Positions 4,605-12,569 of a DNA stretch of 14,303 bases are shown piece by piece (the first letter of the stretch is position 1; each line of letters begins with the position of its first letter). The stretch covers positions 1 through 14,303 of the forward strand of contig CAZJAQ010000034.1 in assembly GCA_964544285.1 (NCBI GenBank), read 5' to 3'. The notes under the pieces are model-generated. The model made no database searches. It had not been told where the DNA came from and saw only the letters and a list, made by a program, of their open reading frames with translations. The position numbers and the translations under genes are program-made. This stretch comes from CAYGVX01 sp964544285 (lineage in GTDB: Archaea; Thermoproteota; Bathyarchaeia; Bathyarchaeales; SOJC01).

Positions 4605-6230
4605 TCACTCTGTCTCCAGAGCTCTATCAAGCGCCTCCGCCACTCTTTGTTTTCCCATAACCATTATGTAAGGACCCAGTCTTGGTCCCGCAGGTGTTCC
4701 CAGAAGAATAGTGTAGAGTGTCTGGAAGAACTGCCGCGGCGGTATGTCATGTTTTCTAGCCGTCTCGAAGATTGCGCTTTGAATGGTTTCCGCGTCCACT
4801 TTTTCTTGGAGGTTTTCAACGAACTCCTTCACCGCTGTCGTCTCGTTTGCCGCGAGTGTCAGTGCAGTTTCTTTGATTTCCTTGAAGTCTTCGTTCCAGT
4901 TTGCGGCGTATTCAATTCTCTCCTTTAATTTGGCAAGAGGTATTTCCTCGTTTTTTGAGTAGCCGTATTCCCGTAGTTTCTGGGCGACGTATTCAGCTTC
5001 TTTGTCTTCGGGGGCAACTTTGACTAGGTAGGCTAGGAGGTTGTAGGGTACGTGTACGCTGGGCGTTTTGGGAGGGTTTAGCCACCAGCAGTATTTGTAG
5101 AGTCCCGTGAGTTTGGCGAGTTCTTTCTCGTTGGCGACTTGTTTCCTGCCGAAGTAGACGTCTTCCAGTTCGTCGAACTCGTTCATGTAAAGGGGAATGT
5201 CTACTACTGAGAGCTCGCGCGTGCCTACGAAACGTTTCAACATGAGCAAGACGAGCGACTGTGGGGAGCCGTAGCGGAACCAAACTTGAGGCGTGAACAC
5301 GTTTCCAGCGGATTTAGAGATTTTTCTTCCACTCTTGTCTAGGAACATTTCGTATCTCGCGTGCATGGGTGGCTCGTAGTGGAGGATTTCGCGGCAGATG
5401 CGGTCGTTTATCCTCACCGAATCTTCTATGTCTTTCCCGTAGGCTTCGAACCTTATGTCTAGGGCTTTCCACCTCACTGCGAACTCGCTTTTCCAGCTGA
5501 GTTTGCCCTCCCCTTTTCTGTAGTCTGCTTCACCCTTGTGTCCGCAGCCTTCGAGCCACTTTCCCTTGATTTCCATGCCATCGCAACTGTAAAGCACTTT
5601 CTCCTCTTTCAGCAAGAATTCGTGGGCGGTTGTGGTGTAGATTCGTCCGCAGTTGCTGCATACCGGAAAGTACGGGAGCGCCTCAGTGTATCTTTCCTGT
5701 CCCACCTCTTCTTTTACGATTTTCCCAACCTGCTTGGCGTTTGTAAGTATGGCCTTGATTTCTTCGTTGAACCAGCCTTCTTCGTAGGCTTTCTTCGCCG
5801 AAACGAAGCGATACTCTACCTTTGACCTGTCCAAGGCTTCTATCAGCAGAGAGCTCATGTGTTCTCCGTAGCTTGCATGACATTTGTAAGGGTCGGGTAT
5901 GCTTGTGACAGGATAGCCTAAGTATTTCTGCATCGCCTTAGGGAAGCCTGCTGGAACTTTTCGTAAACCATCTTTGTCGTCTGAAAAAGCGACCAGCTCA
6001 GACTTGTAGCCCTGCTCTCTCAATGCTAGAGTAACCGCGTAGGACCGTGCAGCGTCGCCAAAGCTGCCGATGTGAGGCAAGCCCGAGGCACCTAAGCCCA
6101 TCTCAGTTCGCACTAGGTCTAGGCTGCGGCCTAGTTTACGTTCTCTTTCTATTATTTTGGCGGCTGTTTTGTCGTACCACGTGCCGTGCCCGATGATTTT
6201 CTCAGTCATGAAAGTTTCTGTCCACAACAT
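4605..6230 (-). CDS. lysS: Lysyl-tRNA synthetase, class I
   Basis: This cytoplasmic enzyme charges tRNA-Lys with lysine using ATP. It is the class I form typical of archaea. GASGLPHIGSFGDA at about residues 47-60 is the HIGH signature, and KISKS at 303-307 is the KMSKS loop. Between them C191, C194, C216 and C229 form the expected zinc-binding insert (VCSNCGR...SCDG...GCGHKG). The C-terminal third is the helical anticodon-binding cage. The length of 541 is normal. Two starts are possible: ATG 6230, or ATG 6209 (MTEKIIGHGTWYDK), which is closer to where other family members begin. Neither has a clear ribosome site, so a short-leader or leaderless transcript from the A/T box at 6245-6256 is likely. 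Confidence 0.97.
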   Translation of the reverse strand: MLWTETFMTEKIIGHGTWYDKTAAKIIERERKLGRSLDLVRTEMGLGASGLPHIGSFGDAARSYAVTLALREQGYKSELVAFSDDKDGLRKVPAGFPKAMQKYLGYPVTSIPDPYKCHASYGEHMSSLLIEALDRSKVEYRFVSAKKAYEEGWFNEEIKAILTNAKQVGKIVKEEVGQERYTEALPYFPVCSNCGRIYTTTAHEFLLKEEKVLYSCDGMEIKGKWLEGCGHKGEADYRKGEGKLSWKSEFAVRWKALDIRFEAYGKDIEDSVRINDRICREILHYEPPMHARYEMFLDKSGRKISKSAGNVFTPQVWFRYGSPQSLVLLMLKRFVGTRELSVVDIPLYMNEFDELEDVYFGRKQVANEKELAKLTGLYKYCWWLNPPKTPSVHVPYNLLAYLVKVAPEDKEAEYVAQKLREYGYSKNEEIPLAKLKERIEYAANWNEDFKEIKETALTLAANETTAVKEFVENLQEKVDAETIQSAIFETARKHDIPPRQFFQTLYTILLGTPAGPRLGPYIMVMGKQRVAEALDRALETE

Positions 6231-6244
6231 TATGGAGCGTCGGG

Positions 6245-6256
6245 AAATAAAAATTG
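6245..6256 (-). promoter_or_regulatory. TATA-like box before lysS
   Basis: The minus strand reads CAATTTTTATTT. A start about 25 nt downstream would fall between the two candidate ATGs of lysS and favour the ATG at 6209. It also suggests lysS can be transcribed apart from the MFS gene 44 nt upstream. Confidence 0.4.
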
Positions 6257-6274
6257 TTATGAAAAAGGCTAACT

Positions 6275-7531
6275 TCAGATCATGCCTGCTCGTTCTTTGG
6301 GCTCGTGTACGAGAAACAGAACTATGAGAAATTGTGGGATGATTAAGCCGAACGCTACGTAGAAGGGCAGTTGAGGGACGCCCATGTTTAATCCTTCTAC
6401 GAAGAGATAGCTACCTAGGAGCATGCCGAAGCCCATAGCAATGTAGCCAACGAAATTTCTGAGCCCAACAACCTTGCCCCTGTTCACCGGGTCTACGAGG
6501 TCTGTTGCAAGCGCCATAGCTGCAGCCATAATCAACAGTTGACCAACCCCGAACAGGGACATCGAAACCATAACCGTCCCAAGGTTACCCATGGCAAAAA
6601 TCAACGTAGCCGCGCCGAAAACGAAGAGCCCCAAGATTAGCGGAATCTTTCTCCCAAACTTGTCGACAATCTTGCCGATTGGGAGCGAGAACACGACTAC
6701 GCTTAGCAAGAGCGGAATGAAGACGAGCCACCACTGTTCTATGGGGATTCCCAGCACTTTTAGCGCGTAGATCTGGTTGATCACTTGAGTGAGTGCCATC
6801 CCAAACATCGTGAGAGTCTGAACGATGAACAGCCAAAACATCGACCTCGGCACTTTCTTCCAGACGCTCACGCTTTCCTTAATAGCCTTAGGATAAGAGG
6901 TGATAAAGTATCTAAAGCGGATTGGGTCTCCGTTGGTTATCGTCTCTTTCAACCTGAGCCTCCACACCGCTGCTATAAGATAGAGACTCGTCATCGTCAG
7001 GTAGATTATCCTCATACTCCACTCCAGCCCAAACTGCAGCAACAGAAAACCTGCAATTATAGGTCCTGGCGTGTTGAAGGTGCCATGAATGAGTTGTATG
7101 ATTGAAGAACCCATGCCCCTACGCTCTGGAGGAAGCGAATCTTGAACCATCGCAAACAGCGCTGGCTGGTAGATTAGGGCGAGACTGCTCACAATCGACC
7201 CTAAGAGGATGAAGTGCCACGACGGAGCCAATGCAAAGAACAACCACGATAGAGCCATCCCAAACGTCATCGTCGTGATGAGCCAACGTCTTCCATACTT
7301 GTCTGCAAGGTAGCCGCCTGGGAAGGCAACGACTGCCATCGCCAAGAAGTTGGCGAGGCCTATTATTCCTAAGGATATGTCTGGTCCCTTCAGGGTTTCG
7401 ACGACGTAGGCTTGGAAGTTGGGGTTGGGCATTTCCATGGCGAGGTCCATTATTATCCAGCTTATCACGAGAATTCGGTAGTTGCCCGTGATGAAGGAGA
7501 ACTCTCGCCTGAGAAGGTCAACTAGTCCCAT
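6275..7531 (-). CDS. Major facilitator superfamily transporter
   Basis: This is a 418-residue membrane protein with about 12 hydrophobic helices in two halves. The loop 2-3 motif A is clear at residues 72-82 (PGGYLADKYGRRW), and its duplicate is at 286-295 (GKIVDKFGRKIP). A cytoplasmic loop near 195-230 separates the halves. PPERRGMGSSI after helix 4 matches the family. The substrate is not evident. Its divergent neighbour is a PfkB-type kinase, so a sugar or nucleoside is a reasonable guess, while a drug/proton antiporter role cannot be excluded. ATG 7531 has no strong ribosome site. Two ATATAAGC repeats 40-55 nt upstream provide the TATA element. Confidence 0.92.
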   Translation of the reverse strand: MGLVDLLRREFSFITGNYRILVISWIIMDLAMEMPNPNFQAYVVETLKGPDISLGIIGLANFLAMAVVAFPGGYLADKYGRRWLITTMTFGMALSWLFFALAPSWHFILLGSIVSSLALIYQPALFAMVQDSLPPERRGMGSSIIQLIHGTFNTPGPIIAGFLLLQFGLEWSMRIIYLTMTSLYLIAAVWRLRLKETITNGDPIRFRYFITSYPKAIKESVSVWKKVPRSMFWLFIVQTLTMFGMALTQVINQIYALKVLGIPIEQWWLVFIPLLLSVVVFSLPIGKIVDKFGRKIPLILGLFVFGAATLIFAMGNLGTVMVSMSLFGVGQLLIMAAAMALATDLVDPVNRGKVVGLRNFVGYIAMGFGMLLGSYLFVEGLNMGVPQLPFYVAFGLIIPQFLIVLFLVHEPKERAGMI

Positions 7532-7570
7532 CGACTCAACTCTTTTTCTTGAAGAAGGAACAAACCTACT

Positions 7571-7588
7571 GATATAAGCATATAAGCC
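7571..7588. promoter_or_regulatory. Divergent promoter with tandem ATATAAGC repeat
   Basis: The 8-mer ATATAAGC is repeated head to tail at 7572-7579 and 7580-7587. On the minus strand it reads as CTTATAT TATA boxes, well placed for the MFS gene. On the plus strand it is about 70 nt from the kinase start. The tandem copies could also be an operator for the winged-helix-like domain of the kinase gene. Confidence 0.5.
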
Positions 7589-7653
7589 TTAACCTTGATT
7601 GGCAGCACAGTGCTTTTCTGCAATGCTGACGATATAGTTGTAGCGGGAACAGA

Positions 7654-9090
7654 ATGAAACAAAAAACAAGCAGCGAACGCGTCTGGCCCTACGTCCTGCC
7701 CTTTCCGTTAGATTCCGAGAAACGAGGAGCAATCTGGAACATTCTTCAGTCGCGGGTTGGACTGAAAATCCTGGGAAAAATGAGCGTTGACGAAAGAACG
7801 TATCAACATGACTTGATGGAACAGCTGCCCTACTCCAACAAGTCGATTATAAAGTACTTGAAGAAGATGGTGCGGGCTGAAGTTCTAGAGCAGGGCATGG
7901 AAGTAAGCACCGAGAAGGGACGAGCGGTCTGGGTTAAGTGGTACAAGCCGACAAGCTTGGGCAAATGGCTTATCCTCTTCCTGAAACCTCCGAGCGAAGT
8001 CTCGCTGGACTTGACGAAGACGGTTATTGGAGAACTCTTTCGCCTCTACTCTGCCAGCATCGTCGAAGTCTGCCAAAGGTACGGCATGGACATCGACTCC
8101 TTCCACCAAGGCTTAGACAAGGAGTATTTGCTCGAAGTTGCCAAAAAGCAGCCCAAAATAGAGCCGACAGTAGCCGTTTTCGGAAGTGCCGCCCTCGACA
8201 TCTATGGAACGTTGGAAAGATTGCCAACCTCCGACGAAGTTGTTTACGTCAGGGAGACTGGACGCTTTCCAGGAGGAATGGGAGCGAACGTAGCCGTAGC
8301 TCTCTCGAGGCTTAACGCTCCTGTAGCGTTTTTTGGGACTATCGGAAGCGACTCGGCTGGAAGAACGCTGTTGGAGAACCTGAGCAAAAACAATGTTGAC
8401 GTATCAAACATTCAGTTCATAGAAGCGTCTTCGCTCAAGACGCTAATCCTAAGCGACAACAGTCAACATCGATGGCTCTTCGCAGTCGGCTCGCCCATAT
8501 CTGCACTCTCCTTAACATCCCTAGACCAAATTGACTGGAAAGCCCTAGACCAGTGCAGAATCATCTACGTCGGAGAGGTCTTCGTCGAAATCGCCTCGGC
8601 AATCGCCGACTACGCAAAGGCACGAAACAAAACAGTCATCTATCGCCCCGGAGCCCCCTACATGAATTTCGGCGTAGAAAACCTCCACAGCATCCTCGAA
8701 CACACAACTATGTTCATCTTAAACCAGGCAGGGTGGAGACAACTGCGAGCAGCTTCTAAAGAAACGTTGACAAGCCCTGCGGATTTGTTGAAATACGGCA
8801 TAGAAAACGTGATTCTCACGAAAGGCGCTGAAGGATGTGAAGTCTTCTCTGCAAAAGAACACAGAGAATTTCCAGTGACGTCTCGACTGCAGGCTAGGTT
8901 CAAGACCCTTGACCCCACTGGTGCGGGAGACGGGTTTTCTGCGGGTTTGATTAAAGGTTTGCTTCGTGGTTGGAGTATCGAGAGGGCTGTTGCCTATGGG
9001 CAGGTGGTGGCGTCTATTGCATGCTCACGAGTCGGTGCTAGCGACGCGTTTCCCACCGAAGAAGAAGTGGAAGGAGTGGTGGTTGGCTAG
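7654..9090 (+). CDS. Winged-helix-like domain fused to PfkB-family sugar/nucleoside kinase
   Basis: Residues 30-100 look like a winged helix: ILQSRVGLKILGKMSVDER, a helix with LPYSNKSIIKYLKKM as the recognition helix, and a basic wing with VSTEKGRAVWVKW. A helical linker runs to about 170. From 172 a full ribokinase/PfkB domain follows: FGSAALDI, the substrate-binding GRFPGGMGANVAVALSRL at 204-220, and the ATP/anion-hole motif DPTGAGDGFSAG with catalytic Asp426. The enzyme should phosphorylate a sugar or nucleoside with ATP, and the DNA-binding part may regulate its own locus. The length of 478 is ~170 more than a bare PfkB kinase. ATG 7654 has only a weak ribosome site. It is divergent from the MFS gene. 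The substrate is unknown. Confidence 0.9.
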   Translation: MKQKTSSERVWPYVLPFPLDSEKRGAIWNILQSRVGLKILGKMSVDERTYQHDLMEQLPYSNKSIIKYLKKMVRAEVLEQGMEVSTEKGRAVWVKWYKPTSLGKWLILFLKPPSEVSLDLTKTVIGELFRLYSASIVEVCQRYGMDIDSFHQGLDKEYLLEVAKKQPKIEPTVAVFGSAALDIYGTLERLPTSDEVVYVRETGRFPGGMGANVAVALSRLNAPVAFFGTIGSDSAGRTLLENLSKNNVDVSNIQFIEASSLKTLILSDNSQHRWLFAVGSPISALSLTSLDQIDWKALDQCRIIYVGEVFVEIASAIADYAKARNKTVIYRPGAPYMNFGVENLHSILEHTTMFILNQAGWRQLRAASKETLTSPADLLKYGIENVILTKGAEGCEVFSAKEHREFPVTSRLQARFKTLDPTGAGDGFSAGLIKGLLRGWSIERAVAYGQVVASIACSRVGASDAFPTEEEVEGVVVG

Positions 9091-9162
9091 GGATGGGTGC
9101 GAGGGTTAAAATAAGAGTCCAAAAATAGTATCTCCTTCCACTTCAACGGCTGAGGCTTCGAA

Positions 9163-10569
9163 ATGCAGGGTTTTACAAAAGAAGACATCATCAAACTCGT
9201 TCAAGAGAAGGGCATAAAAATTCTAAACCTCTGCCACATTCCCGAGGATTGTCGCCTCAAAACCCTTAGTTTTACAGTGAAGAACCAGGAGAGGCTGGAG
9301 GAGGTTCTCGAGTTCGGCGAGAGAGTCGACGGTTCAAGCTTGTTCTCCTACGTCGACCCGAACAAGAGTGATATATACATCATGCCCAAGACAGAATCCG
9401 CTTTCGTAGACCCGTTTAGTTCGACGCTGGCGCTCAACGTTTTATGCGATTACATTGACGAAGACGGTAACCCCTTAGACATTGCCCCCCAGAACATTCT
9501 GTTAAGGGCGGAGAAAAAAGTACGTTCTTCAACAGACGTGGTCCTCAAAGCTTTGGCTGAGCTGGAATTCTACCTAATCTACAAACCAGAAGAAACGGTT
9601 TTTCCAGAGGTTACAGAGAAGAATTATCACGAATCTGCGCCCTTTGCCAAGCTAAGCAATCTAAGGAACGAGATTCTGACATCCCTCGAAGATGTAGGGT
9701 TAGCCACGAAATATGGGCATGCAGAAGTTGGCAAATTCCAAACTAAAACAGGCTTTGTGTTGGAACAGCATGAAGTAGAATTCCTGCCGCAAAGCCTAAC
9801 GAGAATGGCAGAAGCCATAACCATCGCAAAATGGGTCATAAGAAACGTTTGCGCAAAACACGGAGTATCTGTCTCCTTCTCTCCCAAAATATCTATGAAC
9901 CATGCTGGAAACGGAATGCACCTCCACCTTTGCGGGCTAAGAGGGAACAGAAACATAATTACGGGTTCTGATGGTAACTTAACCGTCCACGCAAAGCAGA
10001 TGATTGGGGGAATACTCAAGTTTGCCTCCAGCTTGACGGCTTTCGGGAACACCATACCCGTCTCGTACCTGCGGTTTGTTTCCCGCAAAGAATCACCCAT
10101 GCACATTTGCTGGGGAGCCAAGAACCGCTTAGCACTAATACGCATTCCTTTGTTGTGGAACTTTCGAAAAGACTTCAAAGATGCAGACGGTTGCAGGAGA
10201 ACTTTCGAGTTCAGAGCCCCAGACTCATCAGCGAACAGCTACTTGTTATTTGCGGGAATCGCGATGGCTGTTGACTATGGATTGAAGAACCCAGAAGAGG
10301 CTGTGGAGATTGCTGAAGATTTAAACGCCGACAACATGACCAAAAAGAGTAGGGAGCATAAGGTTCTTCCACTGTCCTGCGTCGAAGCCGCAAATAACCT
10401 CAGAGAAGACAGAGGATATTACGAGGCAGAGGGTGTTTTTCCAAAAAGAGTGATAGACGGAGTTATAAGCAAACTAGAATCTTACGACGATGGAGAGTTG
10501 TGGAAAAGGCTGGCTGATCAACCAGAGAAAATCGAAGACTTGTTGTGGCAGTATTTGCATTATGGATAA
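9163..10569 (+). CDS. Glutamine synthetase family protein (GlnA-like)
   Basis: The fold and most ligands of the GS family are present. The beta-grasp domain has VDGSS with D56. Metal sites are E133 and E135 (ELEFYL), E188, and E206 (HEVEF). The ATP/metal histidine is H253 in NHAGNGMHLHLCG. The flap retains E in SRKESP. NRLALIRIP and RRTFEFRAPDSSANSYLLFA with R346, E349 and R351 follow. The length of 468 is normal. Compared with the usual MHxHQSL and NSYKRLxPG(Y)EAP, this protein has MHLHLCG and SYLRFVSRKESP, so the amine or acid substrate may differ from ammonia/glutamate. The ATG at 9163 has TGAGG eight bases upstream, and TTAAAATAAG at 9106-9115 may be its TATA box. It runs convergent with the flavodoxin gene, 15 nt apart. 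Confidence 0.88.
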   Translation: MQGFTKEDIIKLVQEKGIKILNLCHIPEDCRLKTLSFTVKNQERLEEVLEFGERVDGSSLFSYVDPNKSDIYIMPKTESAFVDPFSSTLALNVLCDYIDEDGNPLDIAPQNILLRAEKKVRSSTDVVLKALAELEFYLIYKPEETVFPEVTEKNYHESAPFAKLSNLRNEILTSLEDVGLATKYGHAEVGKFQTKTGFVLEQHEVEFLPQSLTRMAEAITIAKWVIRNVCAKHGVSVSFSPKISMNHAGNGMHLHLCGLRGNRNIITGSDGNLTVHAKQMIGGILKFASSLTAFGNTIPVSYLRFVSRKESPMHICWGAKNRLALIRIPLLWNFRKDFKDADGCRRTFEFRAPDSSANSYLLFAGIAMAVDYGLKNPEEAVEIAEDLNADNMTKKSREHKVLPLSCVEAANNLREDRGYYEAEGVFPKRVIDGVISKLESYDDGELWKRLADQPEKIEDLLWQYLHYG

Positions 10570-10584
10570 CGCGCATTCGTGTTA

Positions 10585-11049
10585 CTATGGGTTAAGTTTG
10601 TTCGCCAAGTCTTCGGCGTATTTCTTCGCTTTTTCTAGTTCTCCCTCTCTTAGACGCATTTCATCCTTCTTTCCTTCTACATAGGTAACAAGCGGAGGGG
10701 AAACAATCTCGAACCCCAGTTTTCTAAGCTTGTTCTCTATTCCTTTAGCCGCATTTCCGTAGAACCTCCCTTGCAGTTGTGTGTCAAAAGCGGCTGCCAA
10801 CTTGCCAGAAGACTCTTTGTCTTTGAAACTGTCGAGGAACTGCATTATTCCCTTTGTCGCACTAAAATACATCGTGGGCGCACCCGCAACCAGACAATCA
10901 TAGCTCTTGACGGTCGCCAAATCAATATTCTCAACGAACAAGGAGTCAACCTCCAACCCTCTGTCCTTTAAGACGCCAACGATGGTTTCAGCGATCTTCA
11001 TAGTCAACTTTTGAGGCGAAACTGTATCATAGACGACCAAAACTTTCAT
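10585..11049 (-). CDS. Flavodoxin-like FMN protein
   Basis: This 154-residue single-domain protein starts MKVLVVYDTVSPQKLTMKIA. The first strand is followed by a phosphate-binding loop where flavodoxins have T-x-T-x-N-T, here TVSPQKLT. YDCLVAGAPTMYFSATKG provides the second FMN loop with the aromatic residue, and AAAFDTQLQGRFYGNAAKG the third. It should carry electrons in the cytoplasm or act as a small quinone/flavin reductase. The ATG at 11049 has a GAGAGGA site at 11058-11064. The phosphate loop is not canonical, so FMN binding is probable rather than certain. It is transcribed from its own TATA box. Confidence 0.88.
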   Translation of the reverse strand: MKVLVVYDTVSPQKLTMKIAETIVGVLKDRGLEVDSLFVENIDLATVKSYDCLVAGAPTMYFSATKGIMQFLDSFKDKESSGKLAAAFDTQLQGRFYGNAAKGIENKLRKLGFEIVSPPLVTYVEGKKDEMRLREGELEKAKKYAEDLANKLNP

Positions 11050-11109
11050 TCAACCATTCCTCTCAAAGGTTTGGGTCACTTTTCCTACTTAATAGGATTG
11101 TTAAGAATA

Positions 11110-11118
11110 GATATAAAC
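11110..11118 (-). promoter_or_regulatory. TATA box of the flavodoxin gene
   Basis: The minus strand reads GTTTATATC, close to the archaeal TATA consensus, about 63 nt from the flavodoxin ATG. Transcription would start near 11088, giving a leader of some 40 nt. Confidence 0.5.
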
Positions 11119-11177
11119 GCAACGAAGCAAGAAGCTTAATTTACGCTTGCAGGTAAATTTGGGAACGGTCATGCGCG

Positions 11178-11342
11178 TTAAGAAGGGTAGAGTCTGTTGG
11201 GTTTTCCGCATTTTGGACAGAATTTCATACGTACATCCACCAATTCTCTACAACTCGGGCATTCTTCCCTGATGAGAGTCCCGCAGTTTGCGCAGTAGAA
11301 GAACGTTCCAGCTTCCTTTCCACACTTTGGACATTTAGGCAT
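11178..11342 (-). CDS. Double zinc-ribbon small protein (54 aa)
   Basis: A short gene encodes MPKCPKCGKEAGTFFYCANC, GTLIREECPSCRELVDV, then FCPKCGKPNRLYPS. Four CxxC knuckles (CPKC, CANC, CPSC, CPKC) make two rubredoxin-like zinc ribbons, a common archaeal small-protein design used in protein or nucleic-acid contacts. The eight cysteines in perfect register argue strongly that it is real. It lies 57 nt after the zinc-ribbon protein gene on the same strand, so they may share a transcript. A CATTAAAGC stretch at about 11383-11392 could be its own TATA. No strong ribosome site precedes the ATG. Confidence 0.85.
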   Translation of the reverse strand: MPKCPKCGKEAGTFFYCANCGTLIREECPSCRELVDVRMKFCPKCGKPNRLYPS

Positions 11343-11399
11343 CGAGTACACCCGTAAAATGGTTAATGCAGGGCATTCTTAAGCTTTAATGCATGATGC

Positions 11400-12131
11400 T
11401 CAAAAGAGACCGAACTTCGCGGCAGGAATGTCGCCCTTAATCACCGTTCCCGTCGCCCCGTCCAAGATTATCTGGTAGCGTTCCTTCTTGTATTCGTAAG
11501 CCACAAACCAGACGGGCGCATGCAAGTAGACAGCATCGCCAAACTTGAACTCGGTGTGTATCTCGATCACCCGGTCCACCTCTTGCTTGGCTAGAAACTG
11601 GTGGTGGGCTTCGATTTCCTGCCTCGCCTTCTCCACCGCTTCAGCCTTCTCGATTTCGCTGTTCAAGACCTTCGCAAACCCCTCTATCTTTCGAAAGTCA
11701 TAGAACACTTTTCCCTCTAAGGGAACGTCAAACTCCCGAGTGGGAAATTGTGTAGCCTTCCGCGCGAGGACAAGCCAGTCATAATGCTTCTTGATAGCCC
11801 CTTCTTTCACCACTGGTGGAGTGAGGCGTTCAAAAACACCCTTGTACGAGCTGGAAGCTTCAACTTCTAAAACCCAGAAAGGAACGTAAACCAGGCTCTT
11901 CTCGGTTATCTTTGAGGCTCTGGCCAAGTCGCTTGGCTTCGTGAAGCCCGTTCGCATCCACTCGCGCACGAGGCTTTCAACTCGCGCTTCATCGTACTCG
12001 TTGAGGAACATGGAATGCTCGAGGGTGAAGGGCTCGCCTGTTTGGATTACTTGGGTGAACCCGCAGTAGCGGCAGGTGGTCACGATTTCTCCGGGCTTGA
12101 ATTCAACGGGTGCTCCGCAGTGGGCGCAGTT
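11400..12131 (-). CDS. Zinc-ribbon protein with PepSY-like C-terminus, 5' end lost in scaffold gap
   Basis: The frame is open from the gap edge, giving 243 visible residues. It begins with a zinc ribbon, NCAHCG...TCRYCG (CxxC repeated 15 residues on). Then come a conserved-looking middle (KSLVYVPFWVLEVEASSSYK), a charged coiled-coil-like helix (EIEKAEAVEKARQEIEAHHQ), and an end YQIILDGATGTVIKGD that resembles the LDxxTGxV strand of PepSY domains. PVWFVAYEY/VPFWVLEVE are paired beta elements. I do not recognise a named family. A GTG at 12083 is inside the zinc ribbon and therefore not the start; the true start is in the gap. The neighbouring membrane protein may be its partner. Confidence 0.75.
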   Translation of the reverse strand, partial: NCAHCGAPVEFKPGEIVTTCRYCGFTQVIQTGEPFTLEHSMFLNEYDEARVESLVREWMRTGFTKPSDLARASKITEKSLVYVPFWVLEVEASSSYKGVFERLTPPVVKEGAIKKHYDWLVLARKATQFPTREFDVPLEGKVFYDFRKIEGFAKVLNSEIEKAEAVEKARQEIEAHHQFLAKQEVDRVIEIHTEFKFGDAVYLHAPVWFVAYEYKKERYQIILDGATGTVIKGDIPAAKFGLF

Positions 12132-12231
12132 NNNNNNNNNNNNNNNNNNNNNNNNNNNNNNNNNNNNNNNNNNNNNNNNNNNNNNNNNNNNNNNNNNNNN
12201 NNNNNNNNNNNNNNNNNNNNNNNNNNNNNNN
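12132..12231. other. 100-N scaffold gap
   Basis: Exactly 100 undetermined bases, the default size used when the true distance is unknown. It removes the 3' end of the membrane-protein gene and the 5' end of the zinc-ribbon gene. Any frame read across it is meaningless. Confidence 0.99.
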
Positions 12232-12496
12232 TCATTCCCGTGTTAACCATGTATAGCGAGCCGCCGAGGACTATGAAGAGCATGCCCCAGCCGAAGGTGC
12301 TGAAGGCGCCGCCGTTTTCTCGTGGTCTTACAGCTTTCAAACCCGCGATGACGACAGTCCATACGCCGCTTGACAGGAGGATTAGGGGCACAAGATTCTC
12401 TGCGGAGATTATCGTCAAAACCCAAGCAGCTATCCAAACTGCAACGATTATCAGAAAGACACCGAAAGACAGAAGTCGTAGATGAACCTTAGCCAA
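12232..12496 (-). CDS. Small integral membrane protein, 3' end lost in scaffold gap
   Basis: The visible 88 residues contain three hydrophobic helices: LLSFGVFLIIVAVWIAAWVL, LVPLILLSSGVWTVVIAGL and GWGMLFIVLGGSLYMV. A short basic loop (KAVRPRENGG) lies between the second and third. I do not recognise the family. The start is TTG at 12496, supported by GGAGG at 12505-12509, eight bases upstream. The gene is divergent from the GNAT gene. It probably forms an operon with the zinc-ribbon genes downstream, unless the gap hides something else. Confidence 0.75.
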
Positions 12497-12540
12497 ACGG
12501 TTTTCCTCCAGAGACGATGCTAAAAATCTATACGCTTAAG

Positions 12541-12548
12541 GTATATAT
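12541..12548. promoter_or_regulatory. Shared TATA element between membrane protein and GNAT genes
   Basis: GTATATAT is nearly symmetrical and lies between the divergent starts. For the minus-strand gene it is about 48 nt from the TTG, which puts transcription start just before the GGAGG site. For the plus-strand gene it is 22-29 nt from the ATG, which would give almost no leader. The A/T box at 12521-12532 may serve that gene instead. Confidence 0.4.
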
Positions 12549-12569
12549 GATTTGCACAGGGGAAATTCG

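Noticed and set aside
4993..5283. Arg-rich minus-strand frame inside lysS
   Set aside because: It is an off-frame reading of the synthetase; the lysS frame carries all the catalytic motifs.
12080..12496. Single frame joining the membrane protein across the N gap
   Set aside because: The frame beyond the gap (TAPTAEHPLNSSPEKS) is out of register with the clear zinc-ribbon protein; the gap length is arbitrary, so the two sides are treated as separate partial genes.
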